Part shown: positions 34,857 to 42,432 of the stretch, in pieces | Layout: every line of letters starts with the position of its first letter | Position numbering within the stretch: position 1 is the first letter of the stretch | Source of the DNA: Nitrospirales bacterium | Lineage (GTDB): Bacteria > Nitrospirota > Nitrospiria > Nitrospirales > UBA8639 | NCBI GenBank assembly: GCA_020027535.1 | Contig: JAHRAK010000005.1 | Span: 1-43,649 of the forward strand | Direction: 5' to 3' | Length of the DNA stretch: 43,649 bases | The notes under the pieces: generated by a model | The model's database searches: none | What the model was told of the DNA's origin: nothing | The model's input: the letters and a program-made list of their open reading frames with translations, nothing else | Position numbers and translations under genes: made by a program

Positions 34857-35870
34857 GTGTCTCGATTCAAAGCCCTCAGTGTGGTGTCACTCTCCGGCGG
34901 CATTGTTCTCTTTTGTTTTTACCAGCTTTCCCAATTCGATTTTCAGACCGTGTTACTGATCCGGTCCCTGCACGACCCGTTCGTGGCACGCTTGGCATAT
35001 ATCGGTAACCGGTTGGGGGACGGACTCACGTTGGTGCTCCTGTGCGCCGGGCTGTGGGGCATCGGCCATCTTTGGAAGAAAAAGGCGTGGCAACAGGCCG
35101 GGTTCGACGGGCTCGTGGCGCATGCCCTGGCGGGACTCGCCACCCAAATCCTGAAGCACCTGATCGGACGGCCCCGCCCGCGGTGGACGCATCAGGAAGC
35201 CTTTGAATATGGCCCGTCGTGGCAAGGGGGGCTTGACGCGTTTCCTTCCGGGCATGCTTCGGCTTCGTTTGCCGTGGCAGCAGTGCTGGCTCGCTATTTC
35301 CCCGAATGGAGGGGGCTCTGGTACGGCGGCGCGATCTTTGTCGGCATGGCTCGTGTGGCTGGAGGGTCCCACTTTCCCACCGACGTGCTGGGCGGAGCGG
35401 TGTTGGGGTTCCTGATCGGCTTCGTGTGGGCGCGCGCGCTCAAGGAGTGGCGGGTGAACGTGGTGAACGCGTTACCGCAAACCCTCCCGTTGCTGATCGG
35501 CGGGTGCGCCTTATTCTGGAGCATCTTCAGTCATCCGGCCTCCAAGGGCGTCTCGGCCGGCCTGTTCTGGACCGGGCTGCTGTTGTTCGTGTCGGGGATC
35601 GGCGGCCGGTGGATCTTGGCTTGGCAGGGGAGCGGGAACATGCGTCGAATGCTATTGGCCAATAGCGTGATCGCGCTGGGCCTCGCGGCCGGCACTCAGG
35701 CGTTGTGGGTCGTCGCGGTGACTCTTTCGGCCTGCGTTGCCTGGTGGTTGAACGATCAACCGGACCGGAAAGCAGTGGAGCCTCCCGGGTTGCTGCACGA
35801 GGCATGGCTCACGAGCGCGTTGGTCATCATGCTGGTGACGTTACAAAGTCTCCAGGGCCTGGTACCGTAG
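34857..35870 (+). CDS. PAP2-family membrane phosphatase
   Basis: A 337-residue polytopic protein. The lipid-phosphatase signature is complete: K-x6-RP (K100, KHLIGRPRP), PSGH (130-133) and R-x5-H-x3-D (MARVAGGSHFPTDVLGG). The family dephosphorylates undecaprenyl diphosphate, phosphatidylglycerol phosphate or lipid A. Extra C-terminal membrane segments (about 200-335) extend past the normal PAP2 core. GTG 34857 follows AGAGG at 5 bases; the frame extends to a TTG at 34806 without support. The TAG stop lies inside a GTAGGGGACGGC repeat. The next genes, on the other strand, also act on lipid-linked sugars. Confidence 0.88.
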   Translation: MSRFKALSVVSLSGGIVLFCFYQLSQFDFQTVLLIRSLHDPFVARLAYIGNRLGDGLTLVLLCAGLWGIGHLWKKKAWQQAGFDGLVAHALAGLATQILKHLIGRPRPRWTHQEAFEYGPSWQGGLDAFPSGHASASFAVAAVLARYFPEWRGLWYGGAIFVGMARVAGGSHFPTDVLGGAVLGFLIGFVWARALKEWRVNVVNALPQTLPLLIGGCALFWSIFSHPASKGVSAGLFWTGLLLFVSGIGGRWILAWQGSGNMRRMLLANSVIALGLAAGTQALWVVAVTLSACVAWWLNDQPDRKAVEPPGLLHEAWLTSALVIMLVTLQSLQGLVP

Positions 35871-35892
35871 GGGACGGCCCCTGTGCCGTCCC
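35867..35892. repeat. GTAGGGGACGGC hairpin repeat overlapping a stop codon
   Basis: GGGACGGC / GCCGTCCC with a short loop, same family as 26650-26720. Its TAG (35868-35870) is the stop codon of the PAP2 gene. Confidence 0.7.
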
Positions 35893-35961
35893 ACCAGGAT
35901 CGCGCGGCTACAACGACAAAGACGCTGGATCCCCGATCAAGTCGGGGATGACAGGAGTGGT

Positions 35962-35991
35962 AGGTCAGGTTAGCAAAGCGTAACCTGACCT
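35962..35991. repeat. Perfect 11-bp inverted repeat with 8-base loop
   Basis: AGGTCAGGTTA and TAACCTGACCT flank GCAAAGCG. No T-tract follows on either strand, so it is not a standard terminator; a protein-binding site or weak bidirectional terminator between converging genes is possible. Confidence 0.75.
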
Positions 35992-36023
35992 CCTTGCTGT
36001 TCATCGAGGACAATGCCGGATGA

Positions 36024-36224
36024 CGCCCTTCGACAGCTCAGGGCTAATCCGACCTGCCCTGATCTACGGTCTGCTCAAAGCAGACCCATAAAGGTTCCAA
36101 AAAGCATCAAAAACGCATCAAAATGGTACCAAAAAGCATCTAAAAAGCACCTAAATGTACCATAAATGTATCCAAAATGCGTCTTTCTGAGTAGTTCCGG
36201 TTAGCCCTGAGCTTGTCGAGGGCG
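36024..36224. repeat. Inverted-repeat element with eight helically phased A-tracts
   Basis: The left arm (36024-36051, CGCCCTTCGACAGCTCAGGG start) and right arm (36197-36224) are near-complementary. Between them runs a degenerate tandem array of about 11 bases per unit (AAAAAGCATC-like). The A-runs are centred near 36101, 36111, 36121, 36133, 36144, 36154, 36165 and 36175, a spacing of 10-11.5 bases, which predicts strong intrinsic curvature. Confidence 0.8.
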
Positions 36225-36258
36225 TAACCCGACAACCGGGCTAAATCGACCTGCTCGC

Positions 36259-37977
36259 TCATTGACCCGCCGGAGTGCCCTCGATCATCGGTTCACGGGA
36301 CAGGAGCAGAAAACCGTACCGCTGGAGAATCGGCGGGAAAGAATCGACAGGGTGGGGCAAGCGTTCACGAAGGTTGGTCGGCAGGATGACCATGATGCGG
36401 CCGTCCTTTTCGAGATGCGGCAAAAACTTTTTACGTTCGCCCGGATTGATAAAATGAACTTTCCGTTTGGCATAAAACGTCAACGAGGGCAGTTTGCGTC
36501 CATAGTGAATGAGCGTGTCCTGTGGCCCGAGGTTGAATCCGGCGATGGTTGCCAATTCCTGGGGCGGGTTGATGAAATATTTTCCAAAGCGCGGCAAGGC
36601 AAACAGGATCACGATAAGAAGAAACATCCCCATCATCCCCGACAGCACCCAAAAAGCCTGCGGCCGGCGGGCCTCCTCCCGGACAAGGTGACGAAACATC
36701 GCCACGCCCAGAAACACGACGACGCCCAACACGATCGGCGCCGCCCCCACGCCGATCTTTTCCGCGGCCGGAAAGTGTACGGCGATTTGGTGTCTCACGC
36801 TTTCAAAGATGACCGGCGCGGAAACCAGCACAAGGCTGAGCACGTACCCGGTCACGAGGACGAGGCGCGTCGAGACGGTCAGGCCGGCCGGCCATGCGTT
36901 CTTCAAGAACCGTGACCAGAGCACGGCCACCAGCAGGCTTGCCGGCGGAAACAGGGGCAGGACGTAGTGGGGAAGCCGGGTGGCGGAGATGGTGAAGAAG
37001 AGAAACATGCCGGAGACCCACAGGGCGCAGAACAGCAACAGTCCCTGTTCGCCTCGAGCGTCCGTCGTGCCCGTCCGAAACGACTTCCACTCTTTCAGCG
37101 TGTGCCATAAAGCGGCCGGGAGCAATCCGCTCCACGGGAAAAACCCGAGCAGGAGAATGGGAAAATAAAACAGAAGGGTCCCGCCGTGCCCCTCCATGGG
37201 GTTCGCAAATCGTCCGGTGGTATTGGCTTGGGCCGCGGCGGCATAGTCCGCGCCGTGGATGGCGAGCATGGCGAGGTACCAGGGCGCGGCGATGAGAAAA
37301 CAGAGGGTCCAACCGACCAGCGGCCGGCCCTCCGCGAAATAGGTCTTCCACTGCCGGGTGAGGGTCAGATAAGGCACGATGCCCAACAGGGGAACGAGAA
37401 TGCCCAACGGGCCTTTGGCCAACGTGCCCAGCGCCATGCCGGTATAAAACAGCCACAGGAAACGCCGGTCTCGACCCGGATCGCAAAAGCCCAGCCAGAA
37501 GCCGTAGGTGGCCAGCGTGGTGAAAAACACCAATTCCGGGTCGGTCAGGACCAGGCGGTGAATGCCCACGAATTCCACGTTCAGCAGGAGAATGAGCGAG
37601 CCGCAAAACGCGAGAGCCGGTCCCAGCAGGCGATGCAGAAAGAGATAGTGGAGTACGAGCAGCGCGAGGCCGAAAAGAGCCGAGGGCAGCCGGGCCGTGA
37701 AGTCATTCACGCCGAACAGGGCATAGGTGCCGGCGATGATCCAGTACGACAACGCCGGTTTGGCGTAGCGCGGCTCATAATTCAGCGTGGGGGAAATCCA
37801 GTCCCCGGTTTCGAGCATTTCGCGTGCGGCGCCGGCATTGCTGCCTTCATCGCGATCGGTCAGGCCCATGTCCCCAAGCCCGAGCAGAAGCAGCAGACAC
37901 CCGCAGATGAGCAGGAACATCAGGTGAAGGGTGCGCGTGGAAAACGGGGGTGCGTCAACCGCGGAAGAATCAGTCAC
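36259..37977 (-). CDS. ArnT/PMT-family lipid-linked sugar glycosyltransferase
   Basis: A 572-residue polytopic inner-membrane protein of the GT83/GT39 fold. The N-terminal periplasmic-loop motif GLTDRDEGSNAGAAREMLETGDWISPTLNYEPRYAKPALSYW contains the conserved DRDEG acidic site and the KP.L.YW element of ArnT-type enzymes, which transfer a sugar from undecaprenyl phosphate to lipid A or another acceptor. About twelve hydrophobic segments follow, then a soluble periplasmic C-terminal domain. It starts with GTG 37977, overlapping the LAB_N gene by 8 bases. The sugar is unknown; no L-Ara4N genes are nearby, so the donor is probably what the GT2 enzyme makes. Confidence 0.9.
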   Translation of the reverse strand: MTDSSAVDAPPFSTRTLHLMFLLICGCLLLLLGLGDMGLTDRDEGSNAGAAREMLETGDWISPTLNYEPRYAKPALSYWIIAGTYALFGVNDFTARLPSALFGLALLVLHYLFLHRLLGPALAFCGSLILLLNVEFVGIHRLVLTDPELVFFTTLATYGFWLGFCDPGRDRRFLWLFYTGMALGTLAKGPLGILVPLLGIVPYLTLTRQWKTYFAEGRPLVGWTLCFLIAAPWYLAMLAIHGADYAAAAQANTTGRFANPMEGHGGTLLFYFPILLLGFFPWSGLLPAALWHTLKEWKSFRTGTTDARGEQGLLLFCALWVSGMFLFFTISATRLPHYVLPLFPPASLLVAVLWSRFLKNAWPAGLTVSTRLVLVTGYVLSLVLVSAPVIFESVRHQIAVHFPAAEKIGVGAAPIVLGVVVFLGVAMFRHLVREEARRPQAFWVLSGMMGMFLLIVILFALPRFGKYFINPPQELATIAGFNLGPQDTLIHYGRKLPSLTFYAKRKVHFINPGERKKFLPHLEKDGRIMVILPTNLRERLPHPVDSFPPILQRYGFLLLSREPMIEGTPAGQ

Positions 37978-38287
37978 GAGCCGTTCGCTTTCGGTGGATC
38001 AGCATCAGATTCCTCAGGTAGACCAACGTGCCGGTTCCTTGTCCGATAATGAACACCGGGTCGTGGCGATGGATGGCATATGCCAGCACGATCAGGCTGC
38101 CGGCGAGACTCATATGCCAAAAGGCCACGGGGATCTGACTCTCCGCTTTGCGTTCGGATGCGATCCACTGAACCAGCCAACGGGAAAAGAACAGGCCCTG
38201 TCCGAAAAAGCCGATGCCCAGCCAGATGCTTTCCGCCGTCGTCAGGTTGGCAAAGTAGGCGCTGATACCGGAAAGAAGTTCGCTCAT
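37970..38287 (-). CDS. LAB_N-domain (lipid-A-disaccharide synthase N-terminal-like) membrane protein
   Basis: A 105-residue protein with about three membrane segments. The sequence IWLGIGFFGQGLFFSRWLVQWIASERKAESQIPVAFWHMSLAGSLIVLAYAIHRHDPVFIIGQGTG is the LAB_N domain, named because it is fused to some lipid-A-disaccharide synthases but often encoded alone beside glycosyltransferases. Its fold resembles small SWEET/EmrE-like membrane proteins; function is unproven, possibly flipping or holding the lipid-linked sugar. It lies between the GT2 and ArnT-like genes and overlaps the latter by 8 bases. Confidence 0.88.
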   Translation of the reverse strand: MSELLSGISAYFANLTTAESIWLGIGFFGQGLFFSRWLVQWIASERKAESQIPVAFWHMSLAGSLIVLAYAIHRHDPVFIIGQGTGTLVYLRNLMLIHRKRTARD

Positions 38288-38366
38288 GGATCAACGCAAG
38301 GGGTGAACGAGTTGTTATCGCGGTGCCATCCCTTCCGGGAGTGACGGCAGTATAAGCCGGCGCGGA

Positions 38367-39140
38367 TCATGGCGAGTCGTGTGGGGCGGTGTCGGCGGAA
38401 TCAGTCGATTCGTGAACAATGTCATGCCGCAGACATCGTGTTTGCATCCATCGGACGGCCAGGAGATCGTACAGGCTGGCAAAGAGGCGATTGCCGATTC
38501 CGTATTTGGAATGCCCATGGGCTCGCGGGAAATGTTGAACGGGCACTTCGGTCACGGAAAACCCGTGCATCCTGGCGAGTGCGGGGAAAAACCGGTGCAT
38601 GTTGCGGAAGAGGGGAATGCGTTCGATCACCGGCCGCCGGAAGATTTTCAGTGAACAGCCGGAGTCGTGAATGCCGTCGCGGAGGATGAGGTTCCGGGCC
38701 AGGTACGCAAGACGTGACGAGAGGCGCCGGATCAACGTGTCGAGCCGCTGCCGGCGGCGTCCGCACACGAGGTCGTAGTCCTTGGTCAACGGCAGCAGCA
38801 GGGAGATGTCCGCGGGATCGTATTGAAGATCGCCGTCCAACGTGGCAATCAACTCGCCCCGGGCATGGCGAAAGCCCGCGGCAAAGGCTGCGGTTTGCCC
38901 GTGATTCCGGTCGAAATGGATCACCCGGATCTCGGGGGTGTGCAGGCGGATCTCATCCAGCAACGCGGAACTGCCGTCCGTGCTGCCGTCATCCACGTAC
39001 AAAATTTCAAACGGAGCCCCGTGCGACGGCTCCAGGCTTCCCAAGGCCTTCGTCAGTTGATTGGTCAACGGCTGAAGGTTGTCCCGCTCATCCTTGATGG
39101 GGATCACCATGGAGAGCCAGGGTGGTGGGAAATGAGTCAT
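38367..39140 (-). CDS. GT2-family glycosyltransferase (dolichyl/undecaprenyl-phosphate sugar synthase type)
   Basis: A 257-residue cytosolic enzyme of the DPM1/ArnC-like class that probably loads a sugar on undecaprenyl phosphate. The GT-A motifs are SMVIPIKDERDNLQPL, ILYVDDGSTDGSSALL, the metal site TLDGDLQYDPADI and DSGCSLKIFRRPVIERIPLF, then HFPRAHGHSKYG. Unlike GtrB or ArnC there are no C-terminal membrane segments; the short His/Asp-rich tail is soluble. First gene of the GT2-LAB_N-ArnT operon, about 95 bases after its promoter. The nucleotide sugar used is not predictable. Confidence 0.92.
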   Translation of the reverse strand: MTHFPPPWLSMVIPIKDERDNLQPLTNQLTKALGSLEPSHGAPFEILYVDDGSTDGSSALLDEIRLHTPEIRVIHFDRNHGQTAAFAAGFRHARGELIATLDGDLQYDPADISLLLPLTKDYDLVCGRRRQRLDTLIRRLSSRLAYLARNLILRDGIHDSGCSLKIFRRPVIERIPLFRNMHRFFPALARMHGFSVTEVPVQHFPRAHGHSKYGIGNRLFASLYDLLAVRWMQTRCLRHDIVHESTDSADTAPHDSP

Positions 39141-39239
39141 ACGCGGCGTCGGGGTGGTCCGTTCGATTTCACGAGCAGGGTATCAACGCGCAGGCACGTT
39201 GCAAAGTGGAAGGAACGTTGTTCACGAAGTCGGGAACCT

Positions 39240-39268
39240 ATTCTACGCATCGCCCCCAAACGGGTCAA
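39240..39268 (-). promoter_or_regulatory. Sigma70-type promoter of the GT2-LAB_N-ArnT operon
   Basis: On the minus strand TTGACC (39268-39263, 5/6) and TAGAAT (39245-39240, 5/6) with a 17-base spacer. Transcription would start near 39233, about 93 bases before the GT2 ATG. Confidence 0.72.
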
Positions 39269-39272
39269 ACCA

Positions 39273-39291
39273 ATGTACTTGTTCAGTACAT
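39273..39291. promoter_or_regulatory. Operator-like palindrome just upstream of the GT2-operon -35
   Basis: ATGTACT-TGTTC-AGTACAT is a perfect 7+7 inverted repeat ending 5 bases from the -35 hexamer. Such a position suits an activator or a dimeric repressor. The regulator is unknown. Confidence 0.55.
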
Positions 39292-39654
39292 ATGAAACAG
39301 ACCCCCAACCCTGTACCACTATTCCCATCCCCCCTCTTTTCCTTTTGCATTCGTAGCGCGCCCTCCCATGGCGCCACGTGAGGGCGCCTGCGGGCGCGGC
39401 TGCGCCGCGGTCCCGAATTCTCCTTCCCTTTCTGTCATCCTTGCGCACGCGAGGATCCAGCGTCTTTTCTTTTTCCTCCGTTCGCAACGACAACAACCGT
39501 GGATCCCCGATCAAGCCGGGGATGACAAGAAATGCAAGGGCCGCGCCCGGGCGCTCCTGGTTTTGGGTCCTTTTGCCGAAACAAAAGAGCCTGTCCTGAG
39601 CAGAGCGAAGGAACCTCGCCGTGCGGGGGCGAAACCCCGCAGGATCCCCTCCCC

Positions 39655-40269
39655 TCAGGCTTTCGGCGTCACCGTGAAGCGCAGGGTGCCCATGCGCGTG
39701 ACGTCATTGGCTTCGAACCCCACGAAGATGTCGACCCGGTAGAGTCCAGGAATCCAGCCTTCCTGCGACGGTGCGAAGAACTTGAGATACCCGCTTTCGT
39801 CCTCCAGCGCCAGGTAGACGATTTCCTCATCGGTGAAGGTCTTCCCGGAAAACCCCGGCACCTTCTCGGGAAATAAGCGCCCGATGACCTGATACGCGCT
39901 ATAGTGCTTGAACACCCGAAATACCACGTGGACCGCCAGCGCATCGGAAGGGAATTCCTCGGTCGGACGGATGGGGTAATAGCGGTGACCACGCCGAAAA
40001 TCCAGATCTTCTTCAAAGCTTTCCGCCAGGGTGATATGAAGAAACAGCCCGCCTGGCGTCTCGTCCTGGAGACCGGACGAATCAAGTGCCGGGTTCTTGT
40101 AATAGTCCAATGGGTCGGGAGCCATGTCCTCCGGGACTGCGGGAATGGTATCGAACTGGGAAAAGCCGTGCTGGATTTCATCGGGACTGAAGGGAGCGGG
40201 GGGCGCGTCCTGAGCCCGGACCGGATCCGCAAGGCACAGGAAGAAAAGAATGAGGGAACAGATTCGCAT
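39655..40269 (-). CDS. Exported hypothetical protein
   Basis: I do not recognise a named family. The 204-residue product from ATG 40269 has a signal peptide (MRICSLILFFLCLADPVRAQ, cleavage after VRA). A Pro/Asp-rich N-terminal stretch precedes a beta-rich domain of about 120 residues (GLFLHITLAESFEEDLDF to GTLRFTVTPKA). Its end, GWIPGLYRVDIFVGFEANDV, resembles an Ig-like strand pair in which W.PG.Y.V leads into the final strand. No catalytic motif is visible. GTG 40281 is a possible earlier start. It stands alone and diverges from the methyltransferase gene. Confidence 0.8.
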   Translation of the reverse strand: MRICSLILFFLCLADPVRAQDAPPAPFSPDEIQHGFSQFDTIPAVPEDMAPDPLDYYKNPALDSSGLQDETPGGLFLHITLAESFEEDLDFRRGHRYYPIRPTEEFPSDALAVHVVFRVFKHYSAYQVIGRLFPEKVPGFSGKTFTDEEIVYLALEDESGYLKFFAPSQEGWIPGLYRVDIFVGFEANDVTRMGTLRFTVTPKA

Positions 40270-40303
40270 GGAGGCTGTCACTATAGCAGCCGGAGGCGTT
40301 CCC

Positions 40304-40333
40304 TTGCGAGGCGAAAAACCCCTTTGCTAGAAT
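40304..40333 (+). promoter_or_regulatory. Predicted promoter of the methyltransferase gene
   Basis: TTGCGA (40304-40309, 4/6) and TAGAAT (40328-40333, 5/6) with an 18-base spacer, about 45 bases before the ATG. Confidence 0.5.
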
Positions 40334-40385
40334 CGCCTTCCTTTCGGAAGTCCGTATCGTCCTGATCCTGAAATGAGGCGGGTTT

Positions 40386-41825
40386 ATGGTTGATCAAATG
40401 GCCGGGCAAGTCGCCGAGAACGAAGAAGCGTTACCCCAATTATTAGGGGATTTCGCGCCGATCGACGTCTGGCAACAGCATATGAATACCGTGTTCTACG
40501 GCCTGCGGGGCGAACGCCTGCGGGAACTCTATCAGACCTTTGCCGCGGCGGATTACCGTCTGGGGTACGCCTTGGCCGCGGATTACGTGGAACGGGCCAC
40601 TCGACGCCAAAAAGCCGGTCCCGGGACCGGAGCCGCCCCGCTCACCATTATGGAGTGGGGTTGCGGCAACGGCAATTTGGCCGCCTGCTTTCTCGATCGC
40701 GTCAAGGCCCTGGATCAAGACGCGACGCTCTATCCGCGCCTGCAATACGTGCTCATCGATGCCTCGGAAACCGTGCTGGCAAGCGCCAGGGCGAATGCGG
40801 AGTTGGCCGCGCACGGAGACCGCGTGCAATTCGTACAGGCCACAGTGCAGGAACTGCAATCGTATCGCGACGGGTCGATCGATCGAATTTTTTGCAACGA
40901 ACTATGGAGCGAATTGCCCACCAAACTCCTGCTGCGCAAGGCCGGGGACGTCATGGAAGAACACATCCGGCCCAATTTGAAGGAAACCCGGCTCGCGGAC
41001 TTTCCCGATTGGCAGGGATTGGTGCAGGCGTTCGATCAAACCGATATTGCCGGGCTCGAATCCCTGCCGGCCTTCCTGGAAGACATCCTGTGGGAACGGG
41101 AGTATCACAAAGTCGAGGCCAAGGATGTGCCGTTCCGTCGCCTGGTGACGGACTTTTTAAAACTCTTCGATGAAGAACTCCTGATGCCCGTGAACGTCGC
41201 CGCCGCCGCCTCCCTCAAGGAAGCGCATCGGTTGCTGGCCCCGGACGCGCTCGGATTCAGCAGCTTCGATGCCGGCACCGTGGAAGAAGCCGTCCTCAAT
41301 GATCCGGAAAAACCCTGCTACAACCTGGTGGGCGGGCAATTCAGTTTTCTGGTCAACTATGCGTTGTTGGAAGACGTGGCCAAACAGGTCGGCGGGGGAC
41401 GGGTGACGGTCGAGCCGCAAAAAGAATTTGTCGGACGAAGCCTCGGGGTCAACGTCATGAGCCTCATGGACGTGCTGGCTTCCCATCCGAACGTGCCGCA
41501 GGACGGACCATGGGAAATCGATCGGTTAATCCTGAAAACCATCGAAGCGGTGAATACCGGCTATGCGAGTCCCTATGAACGAACCGTCCAGTTGCCCATT
41601 GATCCCGCGACTCCGGAGGAGACGCGCCGGGAATTGGAGCAATTGCTGGAACAACAGGCCAGGCACGGCGTCGCGGATACCGTGGCCTACCTCACGGAAG
41701 AGGAGGTCATGCGTGCGGCGGGTCGGCTGGAGGAACTGGGCTACGACCGGGGCACCCTCCAGGCCGCGTTCATGGCCCCGCCGCAACCCGTGGATTATTT
41801 CCATTTCCGGCTGGACCCGTATTAA
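40386..41825 (+). CDS. MidA-like (DUF185-type) SAM-dependent methyltransferase
   Basis: A 479-residue class I methyltransferase. The SAM-binding motif MEWGCGNGNLA is at residues 89-99 (E90, G92, G94, G96), followed by YVLIDASETVLASA (acidic ribose-binding strand) and FCNELWSELPTK (about 170-180), which matches the NE.xDAlP motif of MidA/NDUFAF7 proteins. The latter methylate an arginine of complex I subunit NDUFS2 in mitochondria; the bacterial substrate is unknown. The C-terminal half (about 260-479) is longer than in MidA and includes a helical segment (ETRRELEQLLEQQARHG). The identification is by motif and is weaker at family level than fold level. Confidence 0.75.
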   Translation: MVDQMAGQVAENEEALPQLLGDFAPIDVWQQHMNTVFYGLRGERLRELYQTFAAADYRLGYALAADYVERATRRQKAGPGTGAAPLTIMEWGCGNGNLAACFLDRVKALDQDATLYPRLQYVLIDASETVLASARANAELAAHGDRVQFVQATVQELQSYRDGSIDRIFCNELWSELPTKLLLRKAGDVMEEHIRPNLKETRLADFPDWQGLVQAFDQTDIAGLESLPAFLEDILWEREYHKVEAKDVPFRRLVTDFLKLFDEELLMPVNVAAAASLKEAHRLLAPDALGFSSFDAGTVEEAVLNDPEKPCYNLVGGQFSFLVNYALLEDVAKQVGGGRVTVEPQKEFVGRSLGVNVMSLMDVLASHPNVPQDGPWEIDRLILKTIEAVNTGYASPYERTVQLPIDPATPEETRRELEQLLEQQARHGVADTVAYLTEEEVMRAAGRLEELGYDRGTLQAAFMAPPQPVDYFHFRLDPY

Positions 41826-41826
41826 A

Positions 41827-41863
41827 CCCTCGCCCCTGGCGGGAGAGGGTAGGGTGAGGAGGG
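41827..41863. repeat. CCCTCGCCC/GGGAGAGGG repeat after the methyltransferase
   Basis: CCCTCGCCCCTGGCGGGAGAGGG plus TAGGGTGAGG, starting one base past the stop codon. Same family as 33454-33486. It may act as a terminator-like stem. A GTCATTCC...GGAATC repeat (41879-41903) follows. Confidence 0.7.
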
Positions 41864-41918
41864 CTAAATACCGGAATGGTCATTCCAGGCGAAGGAAGGA
41901 ATCTGTCCGGTGTGGATT

Positions 41919-41944
41919 TCTTCATTGACTGTCTTCATTGACTG
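41919..41944 (+). repeat. Perfect 13-bp tandem direct repeat in the tatA promoter
   Basis: TCTTCATTGACTG occurs twice with no gap. Each copy contains a TTGACT hexamer; the first is 18 bases from the -10, the second too close to act as -35. Confidence 0.85.
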
Positions 41945-41954
41945 CGGGTATACT
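41925..41954 (+). promoter_or_regulatory. Predicted promoter of the tatA-type gene pair
   Basis: TTGACT (41925-41930, 5/6) and TATACT (41949-41954, 5/6) with an 18-base spacer. Transcription would start near 41961, leaving a leader of about 60 bases. Confidence 0.6.
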
Positions 41955-42019
41955 GCACGTACTTCCTGGCATACAGGTCGGGTGTGCGCCGAATTTACGT
42001 ATCTTCAAGAGGTTGTAAA

Positions 42020-42343
42020 ATGATTGGTTCATTTGGGTGGATGGAATTATTACTCATCCTGTTCATCGTTCTCATTATCTTCGGGGCGGGAAAAATCCCG
42101 CAATTGGGAGAAGGATTGGGAAAAGCCATCAAAGGGTTCAAAAAATCCATTAATGAATCCGACGCCATGGACGTGACGCCGCAGGAAGAAGGCATGGACG
42201 CAACGGCGGCGCCGCAGCCGGGCCAGATCACGGAGCCGGTCATGGCGCAAACCGCCGCCGTCCCTCCGGCAGGGGAACCGGTACAACAGGCCGCACCGGC
42301 GCCGCAGCCCGAAGCGCAGGTTCAGGAAACCAGGCAGGCATAG
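42020..42343 (+). CDS. tatA: Sec-independent translocase subunit TatA
   Basis: TatA forms the pore-like complex that exports folded, twin-arginine-tagged proteins. The 107-residue product has one N-terminal membrane helix ([23 protein letters not shown]), the hinge FG and the amphipathic helix [15 protein letters not shown], exactly the family pattern. The last 45 residues are an Ala/Pro/Gln-rich tail ([20 protein letters not shown]), longer than needed and of unknown use. ATG 42020 follows AGAGG at 7 bases; the frame is open to 41984. No tatC is present in this window. Confidence 0.92.
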   Translation: MIGSFGWMELLLILFIVLIIFGAGKIPQLGEGLGKAIKGFKKSINESDAMDVTPQEEGMDATAAPQPGQITEPVMAQTAAVPPAGEPVQQAAPAPQPEAQVQETRQA

Positions 42344-42354
42344 CGCAAGCTATA

Positions 42355-42388
42355 CCCTCTCCCCAGGTAGGAGAGGGGGAGGGGGATT
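42355..42388. repeat. CCCTCTCC/GGAGAGGG repeat between the tat genes
   Basis: CCCTCTCC-ccaggta-GGAGAGGG followed by GAGGGGGATT, third copy of the family. Folded in RNA it could weaken expression of the second tat gene. Confidence 0.75.
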
Positions 42389-42432
42389 GAAATTCCACCT
42401 CTCCAAAGAACGGTTATCAATGGAGAAGAAAA

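Larger units (their letters stand above)
35871..36258. other. Repeat-dense region between converging genes
   Basis: No gene. In order: rest of a GC-rich hairpin; a GTCATCCCCGA-type repeat (35925-35954); a perfect 11-bp hairpin AGGTCAGGTTA/TAACCTGACCT (35962-35991); then a 200-base element with 28-base inverted arms enclosing phased A-tracts (36024-36224). AT content rises sharply in the centre compared with flanking genes. Confidence 0.8.
39141..39654. other. Gene-poor region with promoter and dispersed repeats
   Basis: No convincing gene. The left part (to about 39300) holds the minus-strand promoter and palindrome of the GT2 operon. The right part is repeat DNA: a CTGTCATCC...GGATCCAG / GGATCCCCGA...GGGGATGACA pair (39432-39527), a CCTGAGCAGAGCGAAGG copy (39595-39611) with the AAAAGAGCCTG flank, and a GCGGGG/CCCCGC stem. 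Frames here translate into repeat-derived peptides such as RGSPIKPGMT. Confidence 0.75.

Noticed and set aside
36090..36180. CRISPR array, considered because of the short repeated units
   Set aside because: Units are about 11 bases, degenerate and without spacers; no cas gene nearby. Helically phased A-tracts explain the pattern.
37186..38049. Plus-strand 287-residue frame opposite the ArnT-like gene
   Set aside because: Gln/Arg/Glu-rich translation is the antisense of a membrane protein; no start signals, and the minus-strand gene has clear family motifs.
39368..39742. Plus-strand frame of 124 residues in the gap before the exported hypothetical gene
   Set aside because: It consists of repeat-derived peptide (for example DQAGDDKK) and the antisense end of the neighbouring gene.
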